From: Kingella oralis
GTDB lineage: Bacteria; Pseudomonadota; Gammaproteobacteria; Burkholderiales; Neisseriaceae
DNA: 5,086 bases
Assembly: GCA_905373195.1 (NCBI GenBank)
Contig: CAJPSG010000111.1
Location: 1 to 5,086 of the forward strand
Reading direction: 5' to 3'
The notes under the pieces were generated by a model, which was not told the DNA's origin, ran no database searches, and saw only the letters and a program-made list of their open reading frames with translations. The position numbers were made by a program, and so were the translations under genes. Every line of letters begins with the position of its first letter. Position 1 is the first letter of the stretch. Positions 1-4,851 of this stretch are shown here, one piece after another.

Positions 1-258
1 ATTAGTTGGGTAGCGGGGGAGTAGAGGAGTAGTAGGAATAACCAGCCTACCATCTGGTCCGATTTGTGGAATATAGGGGAGAAATGGGGAGGTTGCGCGT
101 AGTGAAGTGGTGGGATTTGCTGTAATTGGTGCTATGGGTTTGGGTGCGGTAGGGTGGGGTGCAACGGAATTGGGAATAATGGGGTTGGCTTGGGCGATAA
201 AGGGGCTAAGGAGTAATAGGGCGATTAGGTAGCTTTTGAATGGATTGGGCTGTTTCAT
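1..258 (-). CDS. Proline-rich secreted protein of unknown function, N-terminal part (runs off left edge)
   Basis: The minus strand from the ATG at 258 is open for 86 codons to the window edge with no stop, so only the N-terminus is visible. Residues 1-24 are a classic Sec signal peptide: MKQPNPFK, then the hydrophobic core YLIALLLLSPFIA, then an AQA cleavage site before Asn25. There is no lipobox cysteine. Residues 25-86 hold 16 prolines in 62 residues and only one acidic residue, suggesting an extended, non-globular periplasmic or surface segment. Upstream, AAGAG about 9 nt before the ATG is a weak ribosome binding site. An in-frame ATG at 282 is possible but fits the signal peptide less well. 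Leucine codons are mostly CTA/CTC/TTA with only one CTG in ten, unlike the CTG/TTG use of the neighbours, which may hint at separate origin. It lies 69 bp after tamA on the same strand. I do not recognise the family: the visible part does not resemble a TamB N-terminus, and a two-partner-secretion haemagglutinin is not supported by the motifs seen. Confidence 0.72.
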   Translation of the reverse strand, partial: MKQPNPFKSYLIALLLLSPFIAQANPIIPNSVAPHPTAPKPIAPITANPTTSLRATSPFLPYIPQIGPDGRLVIPTTPLLPRYPTN

Positions 259-310
259 GCGATGTTCTCTTATCCGTTGCATTGTTTCTATTGAATGCTG
301 TTACTGCATT

Positions 311-322
311 TTCAGGCTGCCT
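311..322 (-). repeat. DNA uptake sequence (TTCAGGCTGCCT)
   Basis: This exact 12-mer, AGGCAGCCTGAA read on the minus strand, lies 5 bp after the tamA stop codon, in the 69-bp gap before the proline-rich gene. It is a single copy with no inverted partner nearby, so it does not form a DUS hairpin terminator. Confidence 0.9.
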
Positions 323-327
323 TATGC

Positions 328-2247
328 CTAAAACCGCGTGCCCAAGCTAATATGCCAGCGCAATTTTTTATCGTGATGCCCGTAGGCAATATCAAAGGAA
401 AATGGGGCGGCAGGGCTAAACCAGCGCACGCCAATGCCTGTGCCGTGGTATAGGGTCATGTCTTTGAACCGGTGGGCAACGCTGCCCACATCGTGAAACG
501 CGGCAAGGGCGAAGCTGCCTTTGATGGGGTATTGGTATTCGGCGCTGGCGACAAACATGGCGCGCTCAGGCAAGACCGCGCTGCTGGGCGGGATTTTTCT
601 GCCGATGCTGTTGAGTTCGTAACCGCGGATGGAGCTGGCGCCGCCCGAGCGGAACATCAACGAGGAGGGGACGTTGCCATCTTCAAATTTTTGATTGGTG
701 TGCACATAGCCAATTTCGCCGCGCGCCACCCATGTGCCCAGTTTTTTGTTTTCAGGCGTGTAGTAATAGCCTGCGCTGCCGTACACGCGCACCATGGCGG
801 CGGATGAAAGCAGATTGCCCAAAGTGGTGCCGATTTTGCCGCTTAAATAATAGCCGTTGGCGGGGCGCAAAAGCGTTTCTAGGCGTTGGCGTTTCCATGA
901 TGCGGTGAGCATGGTGGCGTAGCTGCGCCCAAAATTGACATTGCTATTGGGGATGCGGCTGTCTTCGGCGATGAATTCAATGCCCACGCGCGATTCAATG
1001 CCATCGCGGTCGCGCACGCGCCAGAAGCCTGATGTGATGCCGCGTTTTTCTAGGTTTTGCGTGGTGCTGCGGTTGTAGGCAAGGTTGGCGGTGTTGAAAT
1101 AGCCCGAGCCTTTGCGCGGCTGGCTGATGCCGATGCCCAGCTTAGTTTGGTATTTATCCATTTCCCAAGCCAGCGAGCCAACATAGCCGCGGTTGAAGAT
1201 GTTGTAGTGTTCGTAGCCAAGCTCGCCGCCCAAGCCGTATTCGGAATCAAAGCTGATGCCTGTTTCAAATTTTTGCCGCTTGGCTTCGGATACAGCCACT
1301 TTCACGGGCACGCGGTCGCCCTGCAAATTATCAAAATCGGCTTGCACGGACGCGCCGGTGTAGTGGCTGTCGTTTTCTAGGGCTTGTTGATAGTCCAGCA
1401 GTTTGTCTAGGTCGTACACATCGCCTGTTTTAAACTGCGCCATGCCCGAAATCACGCTTTGTGGATAGCGTTGGTTGCCTTTAATTTGAAAATCGCCGAA
1501 ATAAATCGGCTTTTTGCTGTCCACGGTTACGGTTAAATCGGCTTTTTGCGTTTGCGGGTTGACGGCGGCTTGCGTGCCTGTGAACTGGGCGAGCGGGTAT
1601 TTTTTGCGCGTTACGGCGGTGAGCACGGAGGTTTTGCTGCCGCTCCAATCTTCTTGACGAAACGGCGCGCCCACGGGCAGTTGCCAGTTGGAAAAGGCGT
1701 TTTTGTAGTAGCTGCCGAGCGTGTCGTCTTGCAGGATATCGCCCAAAATGGCGACGTTTACATTGTCAATCGTAGTGCGCTTGCCGGTGATGACTTTCAC
1801 GCGGTAGCCCTCGCCTTCGGGCGTTACGCTCACTTCGCTGTTGAAATAGCCTTCGGTTTTGATCATGTTGCGCGCGTCGTTGGGCGCGTCTTCGGCGAGG
1901 TAGCCCAGTTGTTCTTTGTCTAGTTCTTCTTTGCGTTGGTAGGCAATCAGCGGCAGGTGTTGCTCCAACATTTTTTGGATTTCGGGGTTGTCGGCTTCGA
2001 TGATGATGGGGTATTTGGGGGTGAGTTCTTTTTCGTCTTCTTCGTTGACTTGCTCGCTTTTGCTTTTGTCTTTGCGCGGGGAGATTTCGGATTTTTTTAG
2101 CGGCGGCGCAGGGGGTTGCTCTGCGCTTTCGTTGCTGGCGGCTGCGGGCGCAGAAGCGGCTTCGCGGGCGTTTTGCGTGGCGGCAAGCAGCGGGCTGCTG
2201 ATAAAGGCGAGTAAACAGGAGAACAAGGCGGGGTGGCGAAAAATCAT
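328..2247 (-). CDS. tamA: TamA, outer-membrane translocation and assembly module subunit (Omp85 family)
   Basis: This is an Omp85-superfamily outer-membrane protein that, with inner-membrane-anchored TamB, helps insert autotransporters and other proteins, and in other bacteria supports lipid transport to the outer membrane. From the ATG at 2247 it is 639 aa. Residues 1-23 are a signal peptide (MIFRHPALFSCLLAFISSPLLAA). About 55 charged, Ala/Pro/Lys/Glu-rich residues follow and look disordered. Three POTRA-like domains come next (about 78-155, 156-247, 248-325). From about 327 to the end is a 16-stranded-barrel-type domain with the Omp85 loop-6 signature FRSGGASSIRGY at about 532-543. The protein ends in LGTRF, a C-terminal aromatic residue typical of barrel proteins. 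An in-frame ATG at 2316 would add 23 residues, four of them (GSLK) encoded by a DUS, and would bury the signal peptide. Neither start has a clear Shine-Dalgarno. No tamB follows directly. The family call is firm; the start is moderately sure. Confidence 0.93.
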   Translation of the reverse strand: MIFRHPALFSCLLAFISSPLLAATQNAREAASAPAAASNESAEQPPAPPLKKSEISPRKDKSKSEQVNEEDEKELTPKYPIIIEADNPEIQKMLEQHLPLIAYQRKEELDKEQLGYLAEDAPNDARNMIKTEGYFNSEVSVTPEGEGYRVKVITGKRTTIDNVNVAILGDILQDDTLGSYYKNAFSNWQLPVGAPFRQEDWSGSKTSVLTAVTRKKYPLAQFTGTQAAVNPQTQKADLTVTVDSKKPIYFGDFQIKGNQRYPQSVISGMAQFKTGDVYDLDKLLDYQQALENDSHYTGASVQADFDNLQGDRVPVKVAVSEAKRQKFETGISFDSEYGLGGELGYEHYNIFNRGYVGSLAWEMDKYQTKLGIGISQPRKGSGYFNTANLAYNRSTTQNLEKRGITSGFWRVRDRDGIESRVGIEFIAEDSRIPNSNVNFGRSYATMLTASWKRQRLETLLRPANGYYLSGKIGTTLGNLLSSAAMVRVYGSAGYYYTPENKKLGTWVARGEIGYVHTNQKFEDGNVPSSLMFRSGGASSIRGYELNSIGRKIPPSSAVLPERAMFVASAEYQYPIKGSFALAAFHDVGSVAHRFKDMTLYHGTGIGVRWFSPAAPFSFDIAYGHHDKKLRWHISLGTRF

Positions 2248-2260
2248 GATGATGGGCGTT

Positions 2261-2272
2261 TTCAGGCTGCCT
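2261..2272 (-). repeat. DNA uptake sequence 13 nt upstream of the tamA start
   Basis: This exact DUS occupies the region where a Shine-Dalgarno for the tamA ATG at 2247 would be expected; the 13 nt between them are pyrimidine-rich with no GGAG-like motif. On the tamA transcript it reads AGGCAGCCTGAA and could pair with upstream DUS copies in the opposite orientation at 2356-2367 or 2407-2418. Confidence 0.88.
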
Positions 2273-2331
2273 AATGGCGAGATGATGGAATACAGAAATG
2301 GGCGGCATTTTAGCATAATGCGGCGGGCGGC

Positions 2332-2370
2332 GTTTTCAGGCTGCCTTTGGGGGTGAGGCAGCCTGAAAAC
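2332..2370. repeat. Inverted DUS pair forming a 15-bp hairpin upstream of tamA
   Basis: The DUS at 2335-2346 (minus orientation) and 2356-2367 (plus orientation) are perfect inverted copies. Flanking bases extend the stem to 15 bp (2332-2346 with 2356-2370) around a 9-nt loop. No run of T follows on either strand, so it is not a canonical intrinsic terminator. It would fold in the 5' leader of tamA if transcription starts further upstream. Confidence 0.85.
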
Positions 2371-2406
2371 AGGTTTAACGTTTTACACGCTTTCAGAAAA
2401 ATCCTG

Positions 2407-2418
2407 AGGCAGCCTGAA
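2407..2418 (+). repeat. DNA uptake sequence (AGGCAGCCTGAA)
   Basis: This is an exact copy in the gene-free region upstream of tamA, same orientation as the copy at 2356 and opposite to those at 2335 and 2261. On the tamA strand it is the first of four potential pairing arms. Confidence 0.9.
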
Positions 2419-2543
2419 AGCCAAAACGGCGCGGCAACGGCTTGTGTTGCTCAATGGCGCATTCAACAAGACTTTGCTGGTTAGTGAAATATCGGCAAGC
2501 CTTTGGTGTGCCATCGGTTCATCAGTTGCAGGCTTCGCAAAAG

Positions 2544-2578
2544 TTTCAGGCTGCCTAGCAGATTGAGGCAGCCTGAAA
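2544..2578 (-). terminator. DUS-pair hairpin, probable terminator of slyX
   Basis: Inverted DUS copies (2545-2556 and 2566-2577) form a 13-bp perfect stem with a 9-nt loop, 55 bp after the slyX stop. On the minus strand the stem is followed by CTTTTG, a short U-tract. On the plus strand ACCCTTTTTAG follows, so it could also stop rightward transcription. The U-tracts are short and offset, so termination strength is uncertain. Confidence 0.6.
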
Positions 2579-2612
2579 ACCCTTTTTAGCCTCGGCAAGC
2601 GTGTAACCTTTT

Positions 2613-2624
2613 TTCAGGCTGCCT
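2613..2624 (-). repeat. DNA uptake sequence just after slyX
   Basis: This exact DUS begins 9 bp beyond the slyX stop codon. On the slyX transcript it reads AGGCAGCCTGAA and is complementary to the copy at 2566-2577, which can alternatively pair with 2545-2556. The three copies thus allow two mutually exclusive hairpins. Confidence 0.9.
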
Positions 2625-2632
2625 CCCATCCC

Positions 2633-2857
2633 CTAATAATGCGGCGGCACTTCATCCGCCAAACTATACGGCTTATCCCCCGCCCCCTCGCTTTGCTGCT
2701 GGATTTTGTTATACAACAGCCGCAACTGCGCCTGCTGCAAATCCAGCGCATCTTGCATTTTGGCAACGGTGTCGTTCAGGCTGCCTACCAGCTCGTCTTG
2801 CAGCGCAAGGCGGATTTCCAGCTCAATGATGCGGTTTTCTAATTCGTGTTCATTCAT
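2633..2857 (-). CDS. slyX: SlyX family protein
   Basis: This is a small cytoplasmic coiled-coil protein of the SlyX family, about 74 aa here and close to the usual 70-75. The molecular function of SlyX is not established; the name comes from the E. coli gene next to slyD. Residues 3-55 form one heptad-like helix (ELENRIIELEIRLALQDE, then LDLQQAQLRLLYNKIQ). The protein ends in the family hallmark DEVPPHY. I chose the ATG at 2857 because family members start about four residues before ELE. An in-frame ATG at 2878 adds MTKRVNP and has a comparable upstream GGGA, so 81 aa is possible. An exact DUS inside the gene encodes GSLN. The gene is flanked on both sides by DUS hairpins and the E. coli neighbours slyD/fkpA are absent, so it looks like a lone transcription unit. 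Family identity is firm. Confidence 0.9.
   Translation of the reverse strand: MNEHELENRIIELEIRLALQDELVGSLNDTVAKMQDALDLQQAQLRLLYNKIQQQSEGAGDKPYSLADEVPPHY
2775..2786 (-). repeat. DNA uptake sequence inside slyX
   Basis: This exact 12-mer in the slyX reading frame encodes Gly-Ser-Leu-Asn. It is the only exact DUS within a confident coding region in this window; all the others are intergenic or in leaders. Confidence 0.9.
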
Positions 2858-2893
2858 CGGGTTCACTCGTTTCGTCATCCATCATCCCAATCA

Positions 2894-2937
2894 AAAGGCA
2901 GCCTGAAAACCATAAAACCCATTTTCAGGCTGCCTTT
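2894..2937 (-). terminator. DUS-pair hairpin terminator downstream of the antiporter gene
   Basis: DUS copies 2896-2907 (plus) and 2924-2935 (minus) form a 16-bp perfect stem (2894-2909 with 2922-2937) with a 12-nt loop. On the minus strand the 3' arm ends CTGCCTTTT then GATT, giving a short U-tract suited to ending leftward transcription from the antiporter. It sits between that gene and slyX, and the slyX start follows closely, so slyX probably needs its own promoter or readthrough. I see no clear promoter here. Confidence 0.68.
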
Positions 2938-2943
2938 GTATAA

Positions 2944-3103
2944 GAACCTGTATTCACTATTTTCATAGGCATCTTTCATGCCCTAAAAACGCGGCTACTG
3001 CGTTAAAAATGCTCGCAAGGTGTCCAACCTTGCTGTGCTTTTTGCCTTGTATCCGCGCTTTTATGTCATCAAATCTACCTATGAAAATAGTGAATACAGG
3101 TTC
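2944..3103. mobile_element. 160-bp MITE with 26-bp perfect terminal inverted repeats and TAA duplication
   Basis: The left end 2944-2969 (GAACCTGTATTCAC...CATAGG) is perfectly repeated in inverse at 3078-3103. The flanking trinucleotides 2941-2943 and 3104-3106 are both TAA, consistent with a 3-bp target duplication. No open frame for a transposase exists inside. The size, the perfect ends, the GA-CC start and the TNA-type target suggest a non-autonomous element mobilised by an IS5-family transposase (TNA duplications are known for part of that family); the parent IS is an inference. The interior is itself an imperfect palindrome, so the whole element could fold as one long hairpin. It begins 9 bp past the antiporter stop codon. 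Confidence 0.85.
3015..3033. repeat. Central hairpin of the MITE
   Basis: GCAAGGT (3015-3021) and ACCTTGC (3027-3033) form a 7-bp stem with a 5-nt loop, almost exactly at the element's centre of symmetry. Beyond it the two halves remain partly complementary (GCGG...TAC...AAAAA...GC on the left against GC...TTTTT...GTA.CCGC on the right). Confidence 0.75.
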
Positions 3104-3112
3104 TAACATTGA

Positions 3113-4495
3113 TTACAACACCACCGCCGCAATCCACCCCGCAATAAACAGCGGAATGTTGTAATGGATAAACGTGGGAATCACGCTGTCGCGCATATGG
3201 TCGTGCTGTCCGTCCACATTCAAGCCCATGGTTGGTCCCAATGTGGAATCCGAAGCAGGCGAACCCGCATCGCCCAGCGCGCCTGCCGTGCCAATAATCG
3301 CCACCGTTGCCATCGGCGAAAAGCCCAAGCTCACACACAGCGGCACATAAATCGCCGTGATAATCGGCAGCGTGGAAAACGAGCTGCCAATCCCCATCGT
3401 AATCAGCAAGCCCACCATCAGCATGGCAAACGCCGCCATCGTTTTATTGCCCGCAAACATACTCGCACTGGCTTGCACCAACGGCTCAATCTGCCCCGTT
3501 GCCTTCATCACTTCGGCAAAGCCCTGCGCCGCAATCATAATAAACCCCACCATCGCCATCATCTGCATCCCGCGGTTGAACACCGAATCCGCTTCCGAAC
3601 GGCGCACCACGCCCAGCATCATAAACACCGCAAAGCCCAGCAGCGCGCCCAGCATCAGCGCATCCTTGTACACCAACTGAATCGCAAAGCACACCAAAAT
3701 CGCCACCGCCGCCACCGCGCTGCGATAAGACGACACCACAGGCTGCCCCGCCGCATCGCTTGCCGCATCCCAATCCACCTGCTGATTTTGATACACACGC
3801 GGCTTGCGGTAATGCACAAACGCCAGCAGCAAGCCCGCCACCATGCCCAGCGCGGGAATCGCCATCGCCTGCATCACATTGATATGCTGCACGCTCATCC
3901 CCGCCTTCTCAATATTGCCCAGCAAAATCTTATTCAAAAAAATCGCGCCAAAACCATAAGGCAAAAACATATAAGTCGTAACCAAACCAAACGTCATCAC
4001 ACACGCCAGCAAACGGCGGTCAATGTATAACCGATTGAAAACCAACAACAAAGGCGGCACAATCATCGGGATAAACGCAATATGAATCGGCACCACATTC
4101 TGGCTCATCACCCCCATCGCCAGCAGCACCAACAGCAAACCCCATTTCACCCCATTGATGCCCGAGGGAATCGTATCCTGCGTTTGGTTGGCGGAAATGC
4201 GCCGAATCATCGCCCCTGCCATCTGCTGCGGCAGCCCGGAATGCGTAATCGCCATCGCAAACGCCCCCAGCATCGCATAAGAGAGCGCAATCGTCGCCCC
4301 GTTTGCCAAGCCATCCTGAAAATGCGACATCACCCCCTTGGTAACCACATTGCCCGCCGCATCGCTCACATCCGACAACGGCAAACCCGCCGCCAGCCCC
4401 GCCGCAAACGCCCCAATCACCAAACTCAACACCACATGAATCCGCGACACCGACAACACCAGCATCACCAAAACACCAATAATGACCGCATTCAT
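3113..4495 (-). CDS. Na+/H+ antiporter family (YuiF/NhaC-type) inner-membrane transporter
   Basis: This is a 460-aa polytopic inner-membrane protein that I place in the Na+/H+ antiporter family related to B. subtilis YuiF and the NhaC group of the ion-transporter superfamily. Its real substrate could be Na+/H+ or an amino acid and cannot be read from sequence. Hydrophobic segments run throughout, starting with MNAVIIGVLVMLVLSVSRIHVVLSLVIGAF at the N-terminus. A hydrophilic loop lies at about 230-256. The most diagnostic stretch is near the C-terminus, GIGSSFSTLPIITA at about 368-381 followed by GDAGSPASDSTLGPT at about 408-422, with polar and acidic residues in a predicted membrane region. 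The start at 4495 is an ATG with GGGAG 10 nt upstream. The frame stays open to a TTG at 4540, but that extension translates a DUS and lacks support. It is monocistronic in appearance: own promoter upstream, MITE and hairpin terminator downstream. It is full length with no visible frameshift. Confidence 0.88.
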   Translation of the reverse strand: MNAVIIGVLVMLVLSVSRIHVVLSLVIGAFAAGLAAGLPLSDVSDAAGNVVTKGVMSHFQDGLANGATIALSYAMLGAFAMAITHSGLPQQMAGAMIRRISANQTQDTIPSGINGVKWGLLLVLLAMGVMSQNVVPIHIAFIPMIVPPLLLVFNRLYIDRRLLACVMTFGLVTTYMFLPYGFGAIFLNKILLGNIEKAGMSVQHINVMQAMAIPALGMVAGLLLAFVHYRKPRVYQNQQVDWDAASDAAGQPVVSSYRSAVAAVAILVCFAIQLVYKDALMLGALLGFAVFMMLGVVRRSEADSVFNRGMQMMAMVGFIMIAAQGFAEVMKATGQIEPLVQASASMFAGNKTMAAFAMLMVGLLITMGIGSSFSTLPIITAIYVPLCVSLGFSPMATVAIIGTAGALGDAGSPASDSTLGPTMGLNVDGQHDHMRDSVIPTFIHYNIPLFIAGWIAAVVL

Positions 4496-4505
4496 TGCAA
4501 AACTA

Positions 4506-4510
4506 CTCCC
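4506..4510 (-). promoter_or_regulatory. Ribosome binding site of the antiporter gene
   Basis: GGGAG on the minus strand lies 10 nt before the ATG at 4495. It decides this start over the upstream in-frame TTG at 4540, whose extra 15 codons run across a DUS. Confidence 0.72.
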
Positions 4511-4523
4511 GCCGCCCGGCAAC

Positions 4524-4535
4524 AGGCAGCCTGAA
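4524..4535 (+). repeat. DNA uptake sequence in the antiporter leader
   Basis: This exact AGGCAGCCTGAA lies between the predicted promoter and the ribosome binding site of the antiporter gene, so it would be in the mRNA leader. A second copy in opposite orientation lies on the other side of the promoter at 4614-4625. Confidence 0.9.
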
Positions 4536-4548
4536 AACAAAAAAACGC

Positions 4549-4578
4549 ATCATACCTTAACATCCCTTAACATAACAA
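4549..4578 (-). promoter_or_regulatory. Predicted sigma70 promoter of the antiporter gene
   Basis: On the minus strand TTGTTA (4573-4578) and TATGAT (4549-4554) are separated by 18 bp, matching four and five of six consensus bases. Transcription would begin near 4542, giving a leader of about 47 nt. The spacer holds a 9-bp direct repeat. This is a prediction from sequence only. Confidence 0.5.
4555..4573 (-). repeat. Direct repeat ATGTTAAGG x2 in the promoter spacer
   Basis: ATGTTAAGG occurs twice with a 10-bp period (4555-4563 and 4565-4573) between the -10 and -35 boxes of the antiporter promoter. One-helical-turn spacing puts both copies on the same DNA face, which would suit a regulator site. 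Chance in AT-rich DNA cannot be excluded. Confidence 0.45.
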
Positions 4579-4613
4579 ATCAAAAATCCCACCAAGTCTA
4601 GTTTTTACACAGT

Positions 4614-4625
4614 TTCAGGCTGCCT
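4614..4625 (-). repeat. DNA uptake sequence in the divergent promoter region
   Basis: This exact TTCAGGCTGCCT sits upstream of the antiporter promoter and about 68 bp before the tRNA promoter. It is inverted relative to the copy at 4524-4535. Confidence 0.9.
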
Positions 4626-4692
4626 CCATCCTACCCTATCAACATAATTTCATTAAAAATCAATCCATCCCAACGCAAAACCAAAATTTCAT

Positions 4693-4721
4693 TTGACGAG
4701 AAAACTCAACCCCAGTATAGT
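4693..4721 (+). promoter_or_regulatory. Strong promoter of the tRNA operon
   Basis: TTGACG (4693-4698) and TATAGT (4716-4721) are separated by exactly 17 bp, each five of six to the sigma70 consensus. An A/T-rich stretch just upstream (about 4675-4692) may act as an UP element. The bases after the -10 are GC-rich (GCGCGGC), a discriminator typical of stringently controlled stable-RNA promoters. The tRNA-Met gene begins 16 bp after the -10. Confidence 0.85.
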
Positions 4722-4736
4722 GCGCGGCTTCAACAC

Positions 4737-4813
4737 GGCGAATTAGCTCAGTCGGTTAGAGCAGAGGAATCATAATCCTTGTGTCCGGGGTTCAAATCCC
4801 TGATTCGCCACCA
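4737..4813 (+). tRNA. tRNA-Met (anticodon CAT)
   Basis: This is a complete 77-nt cloverleaf. The acceptor GGCGAAT pairs with ATTCGCC at 4803-4809, discriminator A and encoded CCA follow. The D-arm is GCTC...GAGC, the anticodon stem GAGGA/TCCTT carries CAT at 4771-4773, and the T-arm CGGGG/CCCTG contains TTCAAAT. The paired first base pair (G-C) excludes the initiator type, which has an unpaired position 1-72. Elongator Met is preferred; a lysidine-modified Ile2 tRNA also carries CAT, but its acceptor usually has C-G pairs at 4-69 and 5-68, whereas here they are G-C and A-T. Confidence 0.92.
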
Positions 4814-4820
4814 AATACAT

Positions 4821-4851
4821 TAAGTTGGAATCCGCCATTCCAACTTATTTT
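4821..4851 (+). terminator. Hairpin with T-run between the two tRNA genes (terminator-like or processing site)
   Basis: TAAGTTGGAAT (4821-4831) and ATTCCAACTTA (4837-4847) form a perfect 11-bp stem with a 5-nt loop, followed by TTTT. It looks like an intrinsic terminator, yet only 7 bp remain before tRNA-Ala, leaving no room for a second promoter. It may cause partial termination or mark a processing site in the tRNA precursor. Confidence 0.6.

Larger units (their letters stand above)
2248..2632. other. Gene-free DUS-rich stretch between slyX and tamA
   Basis: These 385 bp hold no convincing gene. They contain seven exact DUS copies (2261, 2335, 2356, 2407, 2545, 2566, 2613), two close inverted pairs that form hairpins, and about 125 bp (2419-2543) of unremarkable sequence. 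A 71-codon minus-strand frame here starts at TTG and includes DUS-encoded residues, so I do not count it. I saw no sigma70 promoter good enough to assign to tamA. Confidence 0.7.

Noticed and set aside
1..258. Two-partner-secretion haemagglutinin (FHA-type) N-terminus
   Set aside because: ANPIIPN after the signal peptide is loosely reminiscent, but the expected Asn/Gly-rich secretion-domain motifs do not follow in the visible 62 residues.
1766..2308. A 180-codon minus-strand frame overlapping the 5' part of tamA
   Set aside because: It is an Arg-rich out-of-frame shadow of tamA; the tamA frame has a signal peptide, POTRA domains and a barrel.
2332..2370. The 15-bp DUS hairpin as an intrinsic terminator
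   Set aside because: No T-run follows on either strand, so it is listed as an inverted repeat, not a terminator.
2383..2598. A 71-codon minus-strand reading frame between slyX and tamA
   Set aside because: It starts at TTG, spans the DUS hairpin that follows slyX, includes DUS-encoded FRLPQ-type segments, and has no recognisable domain or ribosome binding site.
2943..3104. Correia repeat-enclosed element
   Set aside because: The terminal repeats (GAACCTGTATTCAC...) do not match the Correia ends, and the duplication is TAA instead of TA.
3737..3746. Possible DUS inside the antiporter gene (ACAGGCTGCC)
   Set aside because: It lacks the TTC start and the final T of the 12-mer; the match is too partial to call.
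3164..4030. A long plus-strand frame (288 codons) opposite the antiporter gene
   Set aside because: It is rich in His, Arg and Gln, the usual shadow of a membrane protein gene on the other strand, and has no family resemblance.
4496..4540. Upstream extension of the antiporter to TTG 4540
   Set aside because: The added residues translate a DUS and leader sequence, and the ATG at 4495 has a good GGGAG site.
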